The notes: generated from the sequence alone by a model not told the origin. Counted from the stretch's first letter, positions 18,259 through 27,563 are shown. The stretch: 64,000 bases of DNA from Falsirhodobacter sp051195255 (GCF_051195255.1 NZ_JBNJLK010000008.1:98966-162965), one strand, 5' to 3'. Program-made: numbers and translations.

Positions 18259-20076
18259 TCAGTCTTCCATCGCTTCCAGTTCGTCGATGAAGCCCGCGAT
18301 CATCGCAAGGCCCTTGTCCCAGAAGGCGGGATCGGAGGCGTCGAGGCCGAAGGGGGCCAGAAGCTCCTTGTGATGCTTCGATCCGCCGGCCTTCAGCATC
18401 TCGAAGTACTTGTCCTGGAAGTCGGCCCCGCCCTCGGCATAGACGGCGTAGAGCGCGTTCACGAGGCCATCGCCGAAGGCATAGGCATAGACGTAGAAGG
18501 GCGAGTGCACGAAGTGCGGGACGTAGGACCAGAACGTCTCATACCCGTCCATGAACTCGAAGGCGTCGCCTAGGGACTGTGCCTGCACGGACATCCACAG
18601 GGCGTTGATGTCGTCCGGCGTCAGCTCGCCTTCCGCACGGGCGGCGTGCAGCTTGCATTCGAAGTCGTAGAAGGCGATCTGGCGGACGACCGTGTTGATC
18701 ATGTCCTCCACCTTGCCGGCCAGCAGGGTCTTGCGCTCGGCCTTCGTCTTGGCTCCGTCCAAGAGCTTGCGGAAGGTCAGCATCTCGCCGAACACGCTTG
18801 CCGTTTCGGCCAGAGTCAGGGGGGTGGAGGACAGGAGTTCCCCCTGTTCCGCCGCCAGCACCTGATGGACGCCATGCCCCAGTTCGTGCGCCAGCGTCAT
18901 CACGTCGCGCGGTTTGCCGAGGTAGTTGAGCATCACGTAAGGGTGCACCGTCGTGACCGTCGGATGCGCGAACGCCCCCGGCGCCTTCCCTGGCTTCACG
19001 CCCGCGTCGATCCAGCCCTTGGTGAAGAACGGTTCCGCGAGCTGCCCCATGCGCGGGTCGAAGGCGTTGTAGGCGTCGCGGACGGTGGCGCAGGCTTCGT
19101 CCCAGCCGATGGTGCGGGGCGTTTCGGTCGGAAGGGGGGCGTTGCGGTCCCAGACCTGCAGCGTATCGAGGCCGAGCCACTTCGCCTTCAGCCGGTAATA
19201 GCGGTGGGACAGCTTCGGATAGGCCGCGACGACGGCATTGCGCAGGGCCTCCACCACCTCCGGCTCTACATGGTTGGACAGGTGGCGACCGGTCTGGGGC
19301 GTCGGCATCTTGCGCCAGCGGTCCTCGATCTCCTTCTCTTTCGCCAGCGTGTTGTGGATGCGGGCGAAGAGCTTGATGTTCTTGTCGAAGACCACGGCCA
19401 GCGCGCGGGCGGCCGCTTCGCGCTTCGCGCGCTGGCCGTCGGTCAGCAGGTTCAGCGCAGCTTCGAGGTTCAGCTCCTCGCCATCCACGGTGAACATCAT
19501 GCCGGCGGTGGTTTCATCGAACAGACGGTTCCACGCGGCGGCGCCCACGGTGGACTGGTCGTGCAGGAAGGTTTCCAGCTCGTCGCTCAGCTGGTGCGGG
19601 CGCATGGCGCGCATCCGTTCGAACACCGGACGATAGCGGGCGAGATCGGCGTTTTCCGCCAGAAGCCCGTCCAGATGCACGTCGTCCAGCCGGTTAAACT
19701 CCAGCGTGAAGAACACGAGCGGGGTGGTCGCTTCCGTGATCTCGTCCTGCGCGTCGGACATGAACTTGGCACGCTCGCTGTCCATGGTGTTCTGGTAATA
19801 GCGCAGGCCGGCATAGGACATCAGGCGGCCGGCGGTGATGTCGATCTGTTCGTAAAGTTTGACGCAGTCCAGCAGCGCGGCCGCGTCCAGCGTTGCCAGC
19901 TTGCCTTGGTAGGTGGCGGCGAAGCGGGCGCAGGTGTCGCGCACCCAGTCCATGTCGCGTTCGACTTCCGGCGCGTCGGGGGCGGCGTAGAGGTCCGTCA
20001 GGTCCCATTCCGGCAGCTTGCCGAACGCACCCCCGCCGCTGGTGGTGGCGTCGAAGACAGGGCGGGGCAGGGTCAT
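18259..20076 (-). CDS. pepF: M3 family oligoendopeptidase F
   Basis: A 605-residue cytoplasmic zinc metallopeptidase that cleaves short peptides. The zinc motif is HELGH (His397, Glu398, His401) in DVMTLAHELGHGVHQ, with a downstream glutamate in LTLAETASVFGE as third ligand. Length is normal for the PepF/M3 subfamily. I start at ATG 20076 behind an AAAGGACA box; an ATG 7 codons upstream would overlap this site. Gene stands alone between rpoH (convergent) and rimO (same strand, 49 bp upstream). Confidence 0.93.
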   Translation of the reverse strand: MTLPRPVFDATTSGGGAFGKLPEWDLTDLYAAPDAPEVERDMDWVRDTCARFAATYQGKLATLDAAALLDCVKLYEQIDITAGRLMSYAGLRYYQNTMDSERAKFMSDAQDEITEATTPLVFFTLEFNRLDDVHLDGLLAENADLARYRPVFERMRAMRPHQLSDELETFLHDQSTVGAAAWNRLFDETTAGMMFTVDGEELNLEAALNLLTDGQRAKREAAARALAVVFDKNIKLFARIHNTLAKEKEIEDRWRKMPTPQTGRHLSNHVEPEVVEALRNAVVAAYPKLSHRYYRLKAKWLGLDTLQVWDRNAPLPTETPRTIGWDEACATVRDAYNAFDPRMGQLAEPFFTKGWIDAGVKPGKAPGAFAHPTVTTVHPYVMLNYLGKPRDVMTLAHELGHGVHQVLAAEQGELLSSTPLTLAETASVFGEMLTFRKLLDGAKTKAERKTLLAGKVEDMINTVVRQIAFYDFECKLHAARAEGELTPDDINALWMSVQAQSLGDAFEFMDGYETFWSYVPHFVHSPFYVYAYAFGDGLVNALYAVYAEGGADFQDKYFEMLKAGGSKHHKELLAPFGLDASDPAFWDKGLAMIAGFIDELEAMED

Positions 20077-20125
20077 GGAGTGTCCTTTCAGTTTCACCCC
20101 ATGTAGGCCCGGCCCCCGCCGGAGT

Positions 20126-21517
20126 TCAAGTGAGCGAGCCCCAGAGGTCGTATTCGCTGGCCTCGTCCACGCGCACGGTAACCATGTCGCCGGGCTTCAG
20201 ATGCTCGAACCCTTCATCGATGAACAGGTTGCCGTCGATTTCGGGCGCGTCGGCCTTGGTGCGGCAGGTGGCGCCGTCTTCGTCCACCTCGTCCACGATG
20301 ACCTGTTGGAGGGTTCCGACCTTGCGGGTCAGCTTCGCTTCGGAAATGGCTTGCGCCTTTTCCATAAAGCGGTCCCAGCGTTCCTGCTTCACCTCGGCTG
20401 GGACATGGTCGGGCAGGTCGGCCGAGCGGGCACCGGCCACGTTCTCGTATTGGAAGCAGCCGACGCGATCCAGCTGCGCCTCGTCCAGCCAGTCCAGCAG
20501 GGTCTGGAACTCGGCCTCCGTTTCGCCGGGATAGCCGACGATGAAGGTGGACCGCAGGGTGATGTCGGGGCAGGCGGCGCGCCATGCGGCGATTTCATCC
20601 AGCGTCCGCGCGGCGGCGGCGGGACGCGCCATCCTCTTCAGCGTGTCGGGATGGGCGTGCTGGAACGGGATGTCGAGGTAGGGCAGCACCAGCCCCTCCG
20701 CCATCAGCGGGATCAGGTCGCGCACATGCGGATAGGGGTAGACGTAATGCAGCCGCACCCATGCGCCCAACTTGCCCAGCTCACGGCTCAGGTCCGTGAT
20801 GTGCGCGCGGACGTCGCCGCCCTTCCACGGGGCGAAGTCGTGCTTGCGGTCAAGACCATAGGCCGAGGTATCCTGCGAGATGACCAGCAGTTCCTTCACG
20901 CCCGCCTCGACCAGCTTTTCGGCCTCGCGCAGCACGGCATGGGCGGGACGGCTGACCAGACGGCCGCGCATGTCCGGAATGATGCAGAACTTGCACTTGT
21001 GGTTGCAGCCCTCCGAAATCTTCAGATAGCTGAAATGCCGCGGCGTCAGGCTGATGCTTTGCGCGGGCAGCAGGTCGAAATAGGGATCGGGCTTCGGCGG
21101 GACGGCGCGGTGCACGGCGTCCAGCACGGCTTCGTACTGGTGCGGACCGGTGACGGCCATGACCTTGGGATGCGCGCCCGTGATGTATTCGGGATCCGCG
21201 CCGAGGCAGCCGGTGACCAGCACCTTGCCGTTCTCGCGCAGCGCCTCGCCAATGGCGTCAAGGCTTTCGGCCTTGGCGGAATCGAGGAACCCGCAGGTGT
21301 TTACGATGACTGCATCCGCGCCCTTGTAATCGGGGCTGATGGCGTAGCCTTCGGCCCGCAGGCGGGTCAGTATGCGTTCGCTGTCCACCAGCGCCTTGGG
21401 GCAGCCAAGGCTGACCATGCCGATGGTCGGCTGGCCGGCGCGCGGGGGCGCGTCGATCACGATCCTGGGGGCCAGGTCGGGGCGGAGATTCGGCGGGTTC
21501 TGGGTCATCGCGCCCAT
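20126..21517 (-). CDS. rimO: Ribosomal protein S12 methylthiotransferase RimO
   Basis: A 463-residue radical-SAM enzyme that methylthiolates the conserved aspartate of ribosomal protein S12. It has the N-terminal UPF0004 domain with three cluster cysteines (Cys39 in VSLGCPKALVDSE, Cys75, Cys104), the radical-SAM CNHKCKFC (Cys171, 175, 178) and a C-terminal TRAM domain (DGNLFIDEG onward). The SLGCPK sequence favours RimO over the tRNA enzyme MiaB. The start may be ATG 21517 or ATG 21508. It follows idi by 32 bp on the same strand, so the two may share a transcript. Confidence 0.95.
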   Translation of the reverse strand: MGAMTQNPPNLRPDLAPRIVIDAPPRAGQPTIGMVSLGCPKALVDSERILTRLRAEGYAISPDYKGADAVIVNTCGFLDSAKAESLDAIGEALRENGKVLVTGCLGADPEYITGAHPKVMAVTGPHQYEAVLDAVHRAVPPKPDPYFDLLPAQSISLTPRHFSYLKISEGCNHKCKFCIIPDMRGRLVSRPAHAVLREAEKLVEAGVKELLVISQDTSAYGLDRKHDFAPWKGGDVRAHITDLSRELGKLGAWVRLHYVYPYPHVRDLIPLMAEGLVLPYLDIPFQHAHPDTLKRMARPAAAARTLDEIAAWRAACPDITLRSTFIVGYPGETEAEFQTLLDWLDEAQLDRVGCFQYENVAGARSADLPDHVPAEVKQERWDRFMEKAQAISEAKLTRKVGTLQQVIVDEVDEDGATCRTKADAPEIDGNLFIDEGFEHLKPGDMVTVRVDEASEYDLWGSLT

Positions 21518-21549
21518 ATAGCGATGGGCGGCCCCTCACGGAAGAGGGT

Positions 21550-22560
21550 TCAGAGCAAGGCCGCCTTGCGCAGGGCGGCAAGATCGCGTGATCCTGTGCA
21601 GAAGCAGGCGACGCGCAACTGCCCTTCCAGCACGGCGAACACCTCGGCCACCGCGTCGGGGCCCTTGATCGCGGCGACCAGCAAGGGGGCAGCGAACCCA
21701 GCAAGATCCGCGCCCAGCCGGATCGCCCGCGCCGCATCCAGCCCGTTCGTCACCCCCCCCGAGGCGATGAGGGTGCTGTCGGGGCAGGCGGCGCGGATCT
21801 GGCGGAGGGCGGTGGCGGTGGGAATGCCCCAGTCGGCAAAGGCCGCAGCGATGGCGGCGTCGCGGGGGGAGGTGGTCCTTGCCCCTTCCACCGCCGCCCA
21901 GCTGGTGCCGCCGGCGCCGGCCGTATCGAAATGACCGATGCCTTCGTTCGCCAGCAACCCGGCCATCCGGCCCGACAGGCCCGCACCCACTTCCTTGACC
22001 ACGACGGGCACGGGCAGGTCCCGCGCCAGCGTCCCGATTTTCGCCAGCAACCCGCGCCAGTCGCGGTCGCCTTCGGGTTGCAACGCTTCTTGCAGGGGGT
22101 TGAGGTGGATGATCAGGGCGTCCGCCTCGATCGCCTCCACCGCGCGGCGGGCGTGATCGGTGCCATATCCAAGGTTGAACTGCGCGGCCCCTAGGTTGGC
22201 AAGGATCGGGATGTCGGGCGCCGCCCGCCGCAACGAGTGGTCCAATCCCCCCGCATCCCCCGTTTCCAGCGCCACGCGCTGCGAGCCGACGGCCAGCGCC
22301 ACGCCCGCCGCCTGACAGGCCGCCGCAAGGTTCGCGTTGATGCCTGCCGCCCGCGCCGGCCCCCCGGTCATGGAACTGACAAGGAAGGGCAGCGCCACCC
22401 GCCGACCCAGAAAGTCCGTCGTCAGGTCGATCGCGTCAAGATGCAGATCGGGGAGGGCCACATGCTCGAACAGGACCGAATCCAATCCGGTTTTTCCGTT
22501 GCCCGCGGCCCGACCCTCCAGCACGATGTCCAGATGCTGGGACTTGCGTTCGCTGGTCAT
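21550..22560 (-). CDS. idi: Type 2 isopentenyl-diphosphate delta-isomerase (FMN-dependent)
   Basis: A 336-residue type 2 isomerase interconverting IPP and DMAPP, using FMN and NAD(P)H. Family marks are FLVSSMTGG, the AVGSQRVALE segment, HLNPLQEALQPEGDRDW and VVVKEVGAGLS, plus the glycine-rich phosphate site GGTSW. I choose ATG 22560 because the N-terminus then matches known carotenoid-cluster Idi proteins; ATG 22593 would overlap the crtE promoter. It sits head to head with crtE, giving substrate supply beside its consumer. Type 2 Idi accompanies carotenoid or mevalonate genes in Paracoccus and Brevundimonas. Confidence 0.93.
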   Translation of the reverse strand: MTSERKSQHLDIVLEGRAAGNGKTGLDSVLFEHVALPDLHLDAIDLTTDFLGRRVALPFLVSSMTGGPARAAGINANLAAACQAAGVALAVGSQRVALETGDAGGLDHSLRRAAPDIPILANLGAAQFNLGYGTDHARRAVEAIEADALIIHLNPLQEALQPEGDRDWRGLLAKIGTLARDLPVPVVVKEVGAGLSGRMAGLLANEGIGHFDTAGAGGTSWAAVEGARTTSPRDAAIAAAFADWGIPTATALRQIRAACPDSTLIASGGVTNGLDAARAIRLGADLAGFAAPLLVAAIKGPDAVAEVFAVLEGQLRVACFCTGSRDLAALRKAALL

Positions 22561-22586
22561 GGGCGGGGGGTTCCGAAAGCTAGTGT

Positions 22587-22616
22587 TTGACATGAGGCCG
22601 TGGTCGTCCAGATAGT
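22587..22616 (+). promoter_or_regulatory. Candidate crtE-crtZ promoter
   Basis: TTGACA (22587-22592) is a perfect -35, with GATAGT (22611-22616) as a 4/6 -10 at 18-bp spacing. A transcript start near 22623 agrees with crtE beginning at ATG 22655. It lies in the short space between divergent idi and crtE. Confidence 0.5.
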
Positions 22617-22654
22617 GCCTGATGACATCTGCGGCAAACGTAAGCGACCCTGAT

Positions 22655-23608
22655 ATGAACATGACGCCCGACCTTGCACTGGCCGGAAGCCACGCGGAAC
22701 GCTTTGCGGTCTTCCGCGCGGCGCTGGAGCAGAGGATGCTTCGCCATGTCGGCGCGCCCGCGGGCGCGCCTGCGCGCCTGATGGCGGCGTCCGCGGACGC
22801 GATCTTGGCCTCGGGCAAGCGGATGCGGCCCTTCCTCGTGCATCTGGCGGGGGCGGGGGCGGACGACACGGCCCTTCTGGACGCCGGATGCGCGCTGGAG
22901 ATGGTTCATTCGGCCTCGCTGATCCTGGACGATCTGCCCTGTATGGACGATTCAGGCCTGCGCCGCGGGCGTCCCGCGACCCATGTGGCCTGGGGGCAGG
23001 CGACGGCGATCCTGGGGGCGGTGGGCCTGCTGAACCAGTCCTATGCGATTCTGGGCACCCTGCCGGCCACCGACGCGCAGCGTGTGGCGCTGGTGAACGT
23101 GCTGTCGTCGGCCGTGGGCTGGGGCGGACTGGTCGCGGGGCAGGAATATGACGTGAACGGTTTTGGCGTGGACGAAGATCCCGCCTCGGTCCTGCAACGC
23201 ATCGACCAGGTGAACCGTATGAAGACCGGCGTCCTTCTTGTGGCGGCGGTGGAGATGGGGGCGATCCTTGCCGGTCAGGACGATACCCGGCGCGGTCATC
23301 TGCGACAATTTGCCACCGATCTGGGGCAGGCCTTCCAGATCGCGGACGATCTGGGCGACGGCATGAAGACCGCCGAGGAATTCGGCAAGGACGTGGGCAA
23401 GGACGTGGGCAAGGACACCTTCGTGGCCGAACTGGGCCCCGAACGCGCCCTGCGCCGCTGCCTGGATCTGCTGCTGCGGGCCCAGCACGCGCTGGATGCG
23501 GCGGGCGTGGATCCGGCGCCGTATCAGTGGATGATCGGGGAGGTGTTCGACCGCGACCTGCTGGTGGCGCGCATGGCGACACGCCGTGAAGAAAAGGTGT
23601 CCTCGTGA
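22655..23608 (+). CDS. crtE: Geranylgeranyl diphosphate synthase
   Basis: A 317-residue trans-prenyltransferase that extends FPP or shorter units with IPP to GGPP, the first committed step of the pathway. The first Asp-rich motif is DDLPCMDD (residues 92-99) and the second DDLGD (231-235), with the GKD-rich stretch near 245-255. I prefer ATG 22655 over 22622 since the earlier codon would lie at or before the predicted transcript start; the exact start is uncertain. The stop overlaps the crtZ start by one base, so the two are coupled. Confidence 0.93.
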   Translation: MNMTPDLALAGSHAERFAVFRAALEQRMLRHVGAPAGAPARLMAASADAILASGKRMRPFLVHLAGAGADDTALLDAGCALEMVHSASLILDDLPCMDDSGLRRGRPATHVAWGQATAILGAVGLLNQSYAILGTLPATDAQRVALVNVLSSAVGWGGLVAGQEYDVNGFGVDEDPASVLQRIDQVNRMKTGVLLVAAVEMGAILAGQDDTRRGHLRQFATDLGQAFQIADDLGDGMKTAEEFGKDVGKDVGKDTFVAELGPERALRRCLDLLLRAQHALDAAGVDPAPYQWMIGEVFDRDLLVARMATRREEKVSS

Positions 23609-24114
23609 TGGGTTGGATCGTTCCGGTTGTCGTCGTCATCGCCACCGTTGCCTTCATGGAATGGGTGGCGTGGGCGTCGCACAAGTACATCATGCACGGC
23701 TGGGGCTGGGGCTGGCACAAGTCCCACCACGAGGAGACGCATGGCCCGTTCGAGATGAACGACCTTTACGCCGTGGTCTTCGCCGTCTTCGCCATCGGCC
23801 TGTTCCTGGCCGGCGAATGGTGGTGGCGGCCCGCGACATGGCTGGGCATCGGCGTCACGCTGTATGGCGTGCTGTATTTCGTCGCCCATGACGGTCTGGT
23901 GCACAAGCGCTGGCCCTTCAACTATATCCCCCGCAAAGGCTACGCCAAGCGGCTGTACCAGGCGCACCGCCTGCACCACGCGGTGGAGGGGAAGGAGGGC
24001 TGCGTATCCTTCGGCTTCATCTGGGCCAAGCCCGTCAAGGCGCTGGTGAAGGAGCTCGACCAGAACAAGCGCACCGACCGGGATCTGGTGCGCGACGTTC
24101 AGGACGGCCGCTGA
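23608..24114 (+). CDS. crtZ: Beta-carotene 3-hydroxylase
   Basis: A 168-residue di-iron membrane hydroxylase that turns beta-carotene into beta-cryptoxanthin and zeaxanthin. The histidine boxes are present: HKYIMH, HKSHH, HDGLVHKRW and HRLHH, with the KGYAKRLYQAHRLHHAVEG stretch typical of bacterial CrtZ. Three to four hydrophobic segments lie between them. Start ATG 23608 overlaps the crtE stop (TGATG). Its 3' end overlaps convergent crtB by 16 bp. No crtW ketolase lies nearby, so zeaxanthin, not astaxanthin, is the predicted product of this cluster. Confidence 0.95.
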   Translation: MGWIVPVVVVIATVAFMEWVAWASHKYIMHGWGWGWHKSHHEETHGPFEMNDLYAVVFAVFAIGLFLAGEWWWRPATWLGIGVTLYGVLYFVAHDGLVHKRWPFNYIPRKGYAKRLYQAHRLHHAVEGKEGCVSFGFIWAKPVKALVKELDQNKRTDRDLVRDVQDGR

Positions 24115-24989
24115 TAAAGACCGACACGCGGCCTGGGCTTTGCGAACCGGCTGCGCGCCACATCCAAGGAGGCTGCGGCGAACAGCGCCGCCTTTTCGGC
24201 CTTCGTCGTGCTGACGCGCTGGTCCCACGCGGCCGGGCCGCCCTTGCGCAGCTTCACCCCGATGGCCCGATAGACCCGCCGCGCGGCGGCGATGGCCAGC
24301 GCGGATCGCGGGGGCAGGGCCGCCATGCCGGTCAGGGCGCTGTCGTAATACGCCTCGGCCAAGTCCAGAAGATGCAGGGCCACGCGGTACAGGTCGTCGC
24401 GGCTGCGGTCGCCCAGCAGGTCCTGCGGCAGGTAGGAGCGTCCGGCGGCTGCATCCTCCATCACGTCGCGGGCGATGTTGGTCAGCTGGAACCCGATGCC
24501 GAGGTCCGAGGCGCGGTCCAGAACCTCCGGATCGCGGGCGCCCATGATCTGCGCCATCATCACGCCCACCACGCCCGCCACGTGATAGCAATAATCCAGC
24601 AGATCCTTGGTGGTGCGATATTCCCGTTCGGCCACGTCCATGGCGAAACCGTCCAGAAGCTGGTTCGGATAGAGCGCGGGGATCGCGTTGCGCTGGGCCA
24701 CGCGGCGCAGGGATTCGAACACCGGATCCGTTTGCGGTTCCCCCGCCAGCGCCGCCGCCGTCTGCGCGCGCAGGGTCGCCAGCCGCTGCATCTGCCCCGG
24801 TCGGAAATCCGGACTTTGCGTCATGCCATGATCCTGCCCGTCGATCACGTCGTCGCAATGGCGGCACCAGGCGTACAGCATCACGCAATCGTCGCGGATC
24901 TGACGGTCGAAGATGCGGGCGGCGGCAGCGAAGCTTTTGGAGCCCTTGGCGATACTGTCCTCGGCATGGGCGACGGTGGTGTCGGTCAT
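24099..24989 (-). CDS. crtB: Phytoene synthase
   Basis: A 296-residue squalene/phytoene synthase family enzyme that condenses two GGPP into phytoene. Two Asp-rich substrate motifs are seen, in CRHCDDVIDG and in LGIGFQLTNIARDVMEDAA, plus the YCYHVAGVVGVMM segment. It starts within the crtI stop (ATGA) and its last 16 bp overlap the crtZ 3' end on the other strand. Last gene of the crtY-crtI-crtB operon. Confidence 0.95.
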   Translation of the reverse strand: MTDTTVAHAEDSIAKGSKSFAAAARIFDRQIRDDCVMLYAWCRHCDDVIDGQDHGMTQSPDFRPGQMQRLATLRAQTAAALAGEPQTDPVFESLRRVAQRNAIPALYPNQLLDGFAMDVAEREYRTTKDLLDYCYHVAGVVGVMMAQIMGARDPEVLDRASDLGIGFQLTNIARDVMEDAAAGRSYLPQDLLGDRSRDDLYRVALHLLDLAEAYYDSALTGMAALPPRSALAIAAARRVYRAIGVKLRKGGPAAWDQRVSTTKAEKAALFAAASLDVARSRFAKPRPRVGLYQRPS

Positions 24990-26440
24990 ATCATCAGCCC
25001 TGCCGTGGCTTCGGCGCTGCCCACGACACCAGGGATGCCCGCGCCCGGATGCGTGCCCGCGCCCACGATGTAGAGGTTCGACAGCTTTTCATCCCGGTTG
25101 TGTGGACGGAACCACGCGCTTTGCGTCAGGATCGGCTCGATCGAAAAGGCGCTGCCCATGTGGGCGTTCAGCTCGTCGCGGAAGTCGAAGGGGGTGAAGT
25201 GGCGCACGGTCATCAGGTCACGGCGCAGGTTGGGGATGTAGTGCGCCTCCAGATAGTCGAGGATGCGGTCGCGGTATTGCGGGCCGACCACGTTCCAGTC
25301 GATGTCGGCCTGCCCCAGATGCGGCACGGGGGACAGCACGTAATAGGCGCTGCACCCTTCGGGTGCGAGGCTGTCATCCGTGACCGACGGCGCGTGCAGA
25401 TACAGCGAGAAGTCGTCCTGCAACTCGCTCCCGTGGAAGATTTCCTGGATCAGCGCGCGATAGCGTTTGCCGAACAGGACCATGTGGTGGCGCAGGTCGG
25501 GCCGTTCGCCCCGCAGCCCGAAATAAGTCACGAACAGCGACATCGAATGCCGCTTTTTCGCCAGTGCCGGCCCCTTCGGGCTTCCCAGCAGCTTCGAATA
25601 GGTGTGCACCACATCCGCGTTGCTGGCGATCATGTCGAAGGCGTGCCGCTGGCCGTTCACGCGCAGCGCGGTGGCACAGTTGCCTTCCGTCTCGATCTCC
25701 TCCACCTCGGCGTTGCAGTGAAGGATGCCGCCCAGATCCTGGAACAGGTTCACCATGCCCTGCACCAGCGCCCCAGTGCCACCCTTGGCGAACCAGACGC
25801 CGCCCTGCCGTTCCAGCGCATGGATGAGGGCGTAGATCGACGACGTCTCGAACGGGTTGCCTCCGACCAGCAGCGTGTGGAAGCTGAAGGCCTGCCGAAG
25901 CTGGTCGTCCTTGATGAACTGCGCGACCATGGAATAGACCGACCGCCACGCCTGCAATTTCGCCAGTTGCGGCCCCGCCTTGATCATCGACCGGAACTGA
26001 AGGAACGGGACGGTCCCCAGCTTTTCATACCCTTCGCGGTACACATCCTGCGAATAGCGCAGGAAGCGGCGATAGCCCGCCACGTCCTGCGGCGACTTCA
26101 GCGCGATCTGGCGGTCGATGGCGTCCTGATCGTCGGCATAGTCGAACTTGAACCCGTCTTCCCAGCACAGCTGGTAGAAGGGCGCCACGGGGAGGAGGGT
26201 GACGTAATCCTCCATCCGCCGACCGGACAGGCGCCACAGCTTCTTCAGGCATTCGGGATCGGTGATGACGGTCGGCCCCGCGTCGAAGGTGAAGCCCGCA
26301 TCCTTGTAAACGTAAGCACGGCCGCCCGGCAGGTCGCGCTTCTCGAACAAGGTGGTCCGGATGCCCGCGGATTGCAGGCGGATGGCCAGCGCAAGGCCGC
26401 CAAGGCCTGCGCCGATCACGGCGGCGGTTCTGTCAGACAT
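24986..26440 (-). CDS. crtI: Phytoene desaturase (CrtI type, lycopene-forming)
   Basis: A 484-residue FAD flavoprotein introducing four double bases-equivalents of desaturation to turn phytoene into lycopene at the membrane. The N-terminal dinucleotide motif AVIGAGLGGLALAIRLQSAG and the RDLPGGRAYV segment are present, and the C-terminus has the bacterial desaturase signature (YIVGAGTHPGAGIPGV). Length matches Paracoccus and Pantoea CrtI. Its start overlaps crtY by 8 bp and its stop overlaps crtB by 4 bp. The number of steps (four, to lycopene) is inferred from the cyclase and hydroxylase next to it. Confidence 0.95.
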   Translation of the reverse strand: MSDRTAAVIGAGLGGLALAIRLQSAGIRTTLFEKRDLPGGRAYVYKDAGFTFDAGPTVITDPECLKKLWRLSGRRMEDYVTLLPVAPFYQLCWEDGFKFDYADDQDAIDRQIALKSPQDVAGYRRFLRYSQDVYREGYEKLGTVPFLQFRSMIKAGPQLAKLQAWRSVYSMVAQFIKDDQLRQAFSFHTLLVGGNPFETSSIYALIHALERQGGVWFAKGGTGALVQGMVNLFQDLGGILHCNAEVEEIETEGNCATALRVNGQRHAFDMIASNADVVHTYSKLLGSPKGPALAKKRHSMSLFVTYFGLRGERPDLRHHMVLFGKRYRALIQEIFHGSELQDDFSLYLHAPSVTDDSLAPEGCSAYYVLSPVPHLGQADIDWNVVGPQYRDRILDYLEAHYIPNLRRDLMTVRHFTPFDFRDELNAHMGSAFSIEPILTQSAWFRPHNRDEKLSNLYIVGAGTHPGAGIPGVVGSAEATAGLMI

Positions 26441-27563
26441 GGGGGATCCTTTCAGGCAGGGCGCGCAGGGCTCGACCCAGCGGAACGGGGGGCTTGCCGA
26501 TCAGGATGCGCGCTATGTCGGCTGTGGTGGTGCGGCCGGCGTAAAAGCGTTCGATCAACGGTTCGGGCAGCCGGTAGAAGCGCTGCATCACGTGACGGCG
26601 CTGGGCGGGATCGGCGGCGCGGAACAGCATGCGGTTCAGCAGGCGATAGAAGCCGCTGGTCCGTGCCAGCGCGTCACGCCGTATGGCCTGCGCCAGATTG
26701 GCAGAGCCTTCGGCCCAGTGCCGTTCCACCACCGCCGAGGTGCGCACCGCATCGGGCAGGGAATAGCCCGTTACGGGGTGGAACTGGGCCGCCCGCATCC
26801 CGATGCGCGGCAGATCGGCATCGGCCCAGAACCGTGCGGCGTCGAAACCCAGCATCAGGGGCAGGGCGCCCGATTCCTCGGCCACGATGTCGTGGATATG
26901 CCACCCCTGGGTGACGGCATAGGCGGCGATGTCACGGCGCACCGCCTCGGCCGGAAGGTCTGCGGTATCGGAGTAGCGCGTATCCTCGATCAGCAGACGG
27001 GTCGCGCCAAAGGGCAGGACATAGACAAAGCGGTAGCCGTCGATCTGGTCCACCGTCGCGTCCATGATGATCGGGCGCTTCAAGCCATGGGGTGCGGCAA
27101 GTTCCACCTCCTGCCCCAGAAACTTCTGGAAGGCGAGGTCCAGCGCCGGATGCGCCTGCACCCCACGTGCATCGATGACACAGTCGGCCTGCACCCGCGT
27201 GCCTTCGCTCAGTAGAAGGTGGTCGCTGGCCAGAACATCCACCCTCGCCGGATGAACGGTCAAACATGGGTGCTGCAAGGCGGCCCGTAGGCGCGCGGGC
27301 GTGATGGTGGCGTAACCTGCCCGCAACTGGCGGCGGTAGGCGGGAAAACGCACATCCTGTCCGAGCCATTCATGCGCGATGGCCGGGTCCAGCCAGTCGC
27401 GGTCGTCGTCCGACACGTCATGCTGATGGAAGGACCAGGTCCGGCCGTCCAGAGGCGCAGGATCGAAGATGTGGATGCGCGGCGGGGCGGGACGCGCCAG
27501 AAGCCGCAGAGCCGTGATGGCGCTGGCAAGGCCCCCACCGGCCATCGCAATCTGTGTCTGCAT
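26433..27563 (-). CDS. crtY: Lycopene beta-cyclase
   Basis: A 376-residue CrtY-type cyclase that forms the two beta rings of beta-carotene. The N-terminal nucleotide-binding motif reads IAMAGGGLASAITALRL, followed by WSFHQHDVS and later GYRFVYVLPFG and HPVTGYSLP, all typical of proteobacterial CrtY. First gene of the crtYIB operon, 127 bp from the tRNA-Glu gene. The C-terminus is close to the usual length (380-390). No clear promoter was recognised in the upstream gap. Confidence 0.95.
   Translation of the reverse strand: MQTQIAMAGGGLASAITALRLLARPAPPRIHIFDPAPLDGRTWSFHQHDVSDDDRDWLDPAIAHEWLGQDVRFPAYRRQLRAGYATITPARLRAALQHPCLTVHPARVDVLASDHLLLSEGTRVQADCVIDARGVQAHPALDLAFQKFLGQEVELAAPHGLKRPIIMDATVDQIDGYRFVYVLPFGATRLLIEDTRYSDTADLPAEAVRRDIAAYAVTQGWHIHDIVAEESGALPLMLGFDAARFWADADLPRIGMRAAQFHPVTGYSLPDAVRTSAVVERHWAEGSANLAQAIRRDALARTSGFYRLLNRMLFRAADPAQRRHVMQRFYRLPEPLIERFYAGRTTTADIARILIGKPPVPLGRALRALPERIPHV

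Noticed and set aside
22622..22655. Earlier ATG start of crtE at 22622
   Set aside because: It lies at or before the predicted transcript start, and the extra residues are not conserved.
23385..23420. Tandem GGCAAGGACGTG units in crtE that looked like a duplication
   Set aside because: GKD-rich stretches are normal in this part of GGPP synthases, so it is not a sign of anything unusual.
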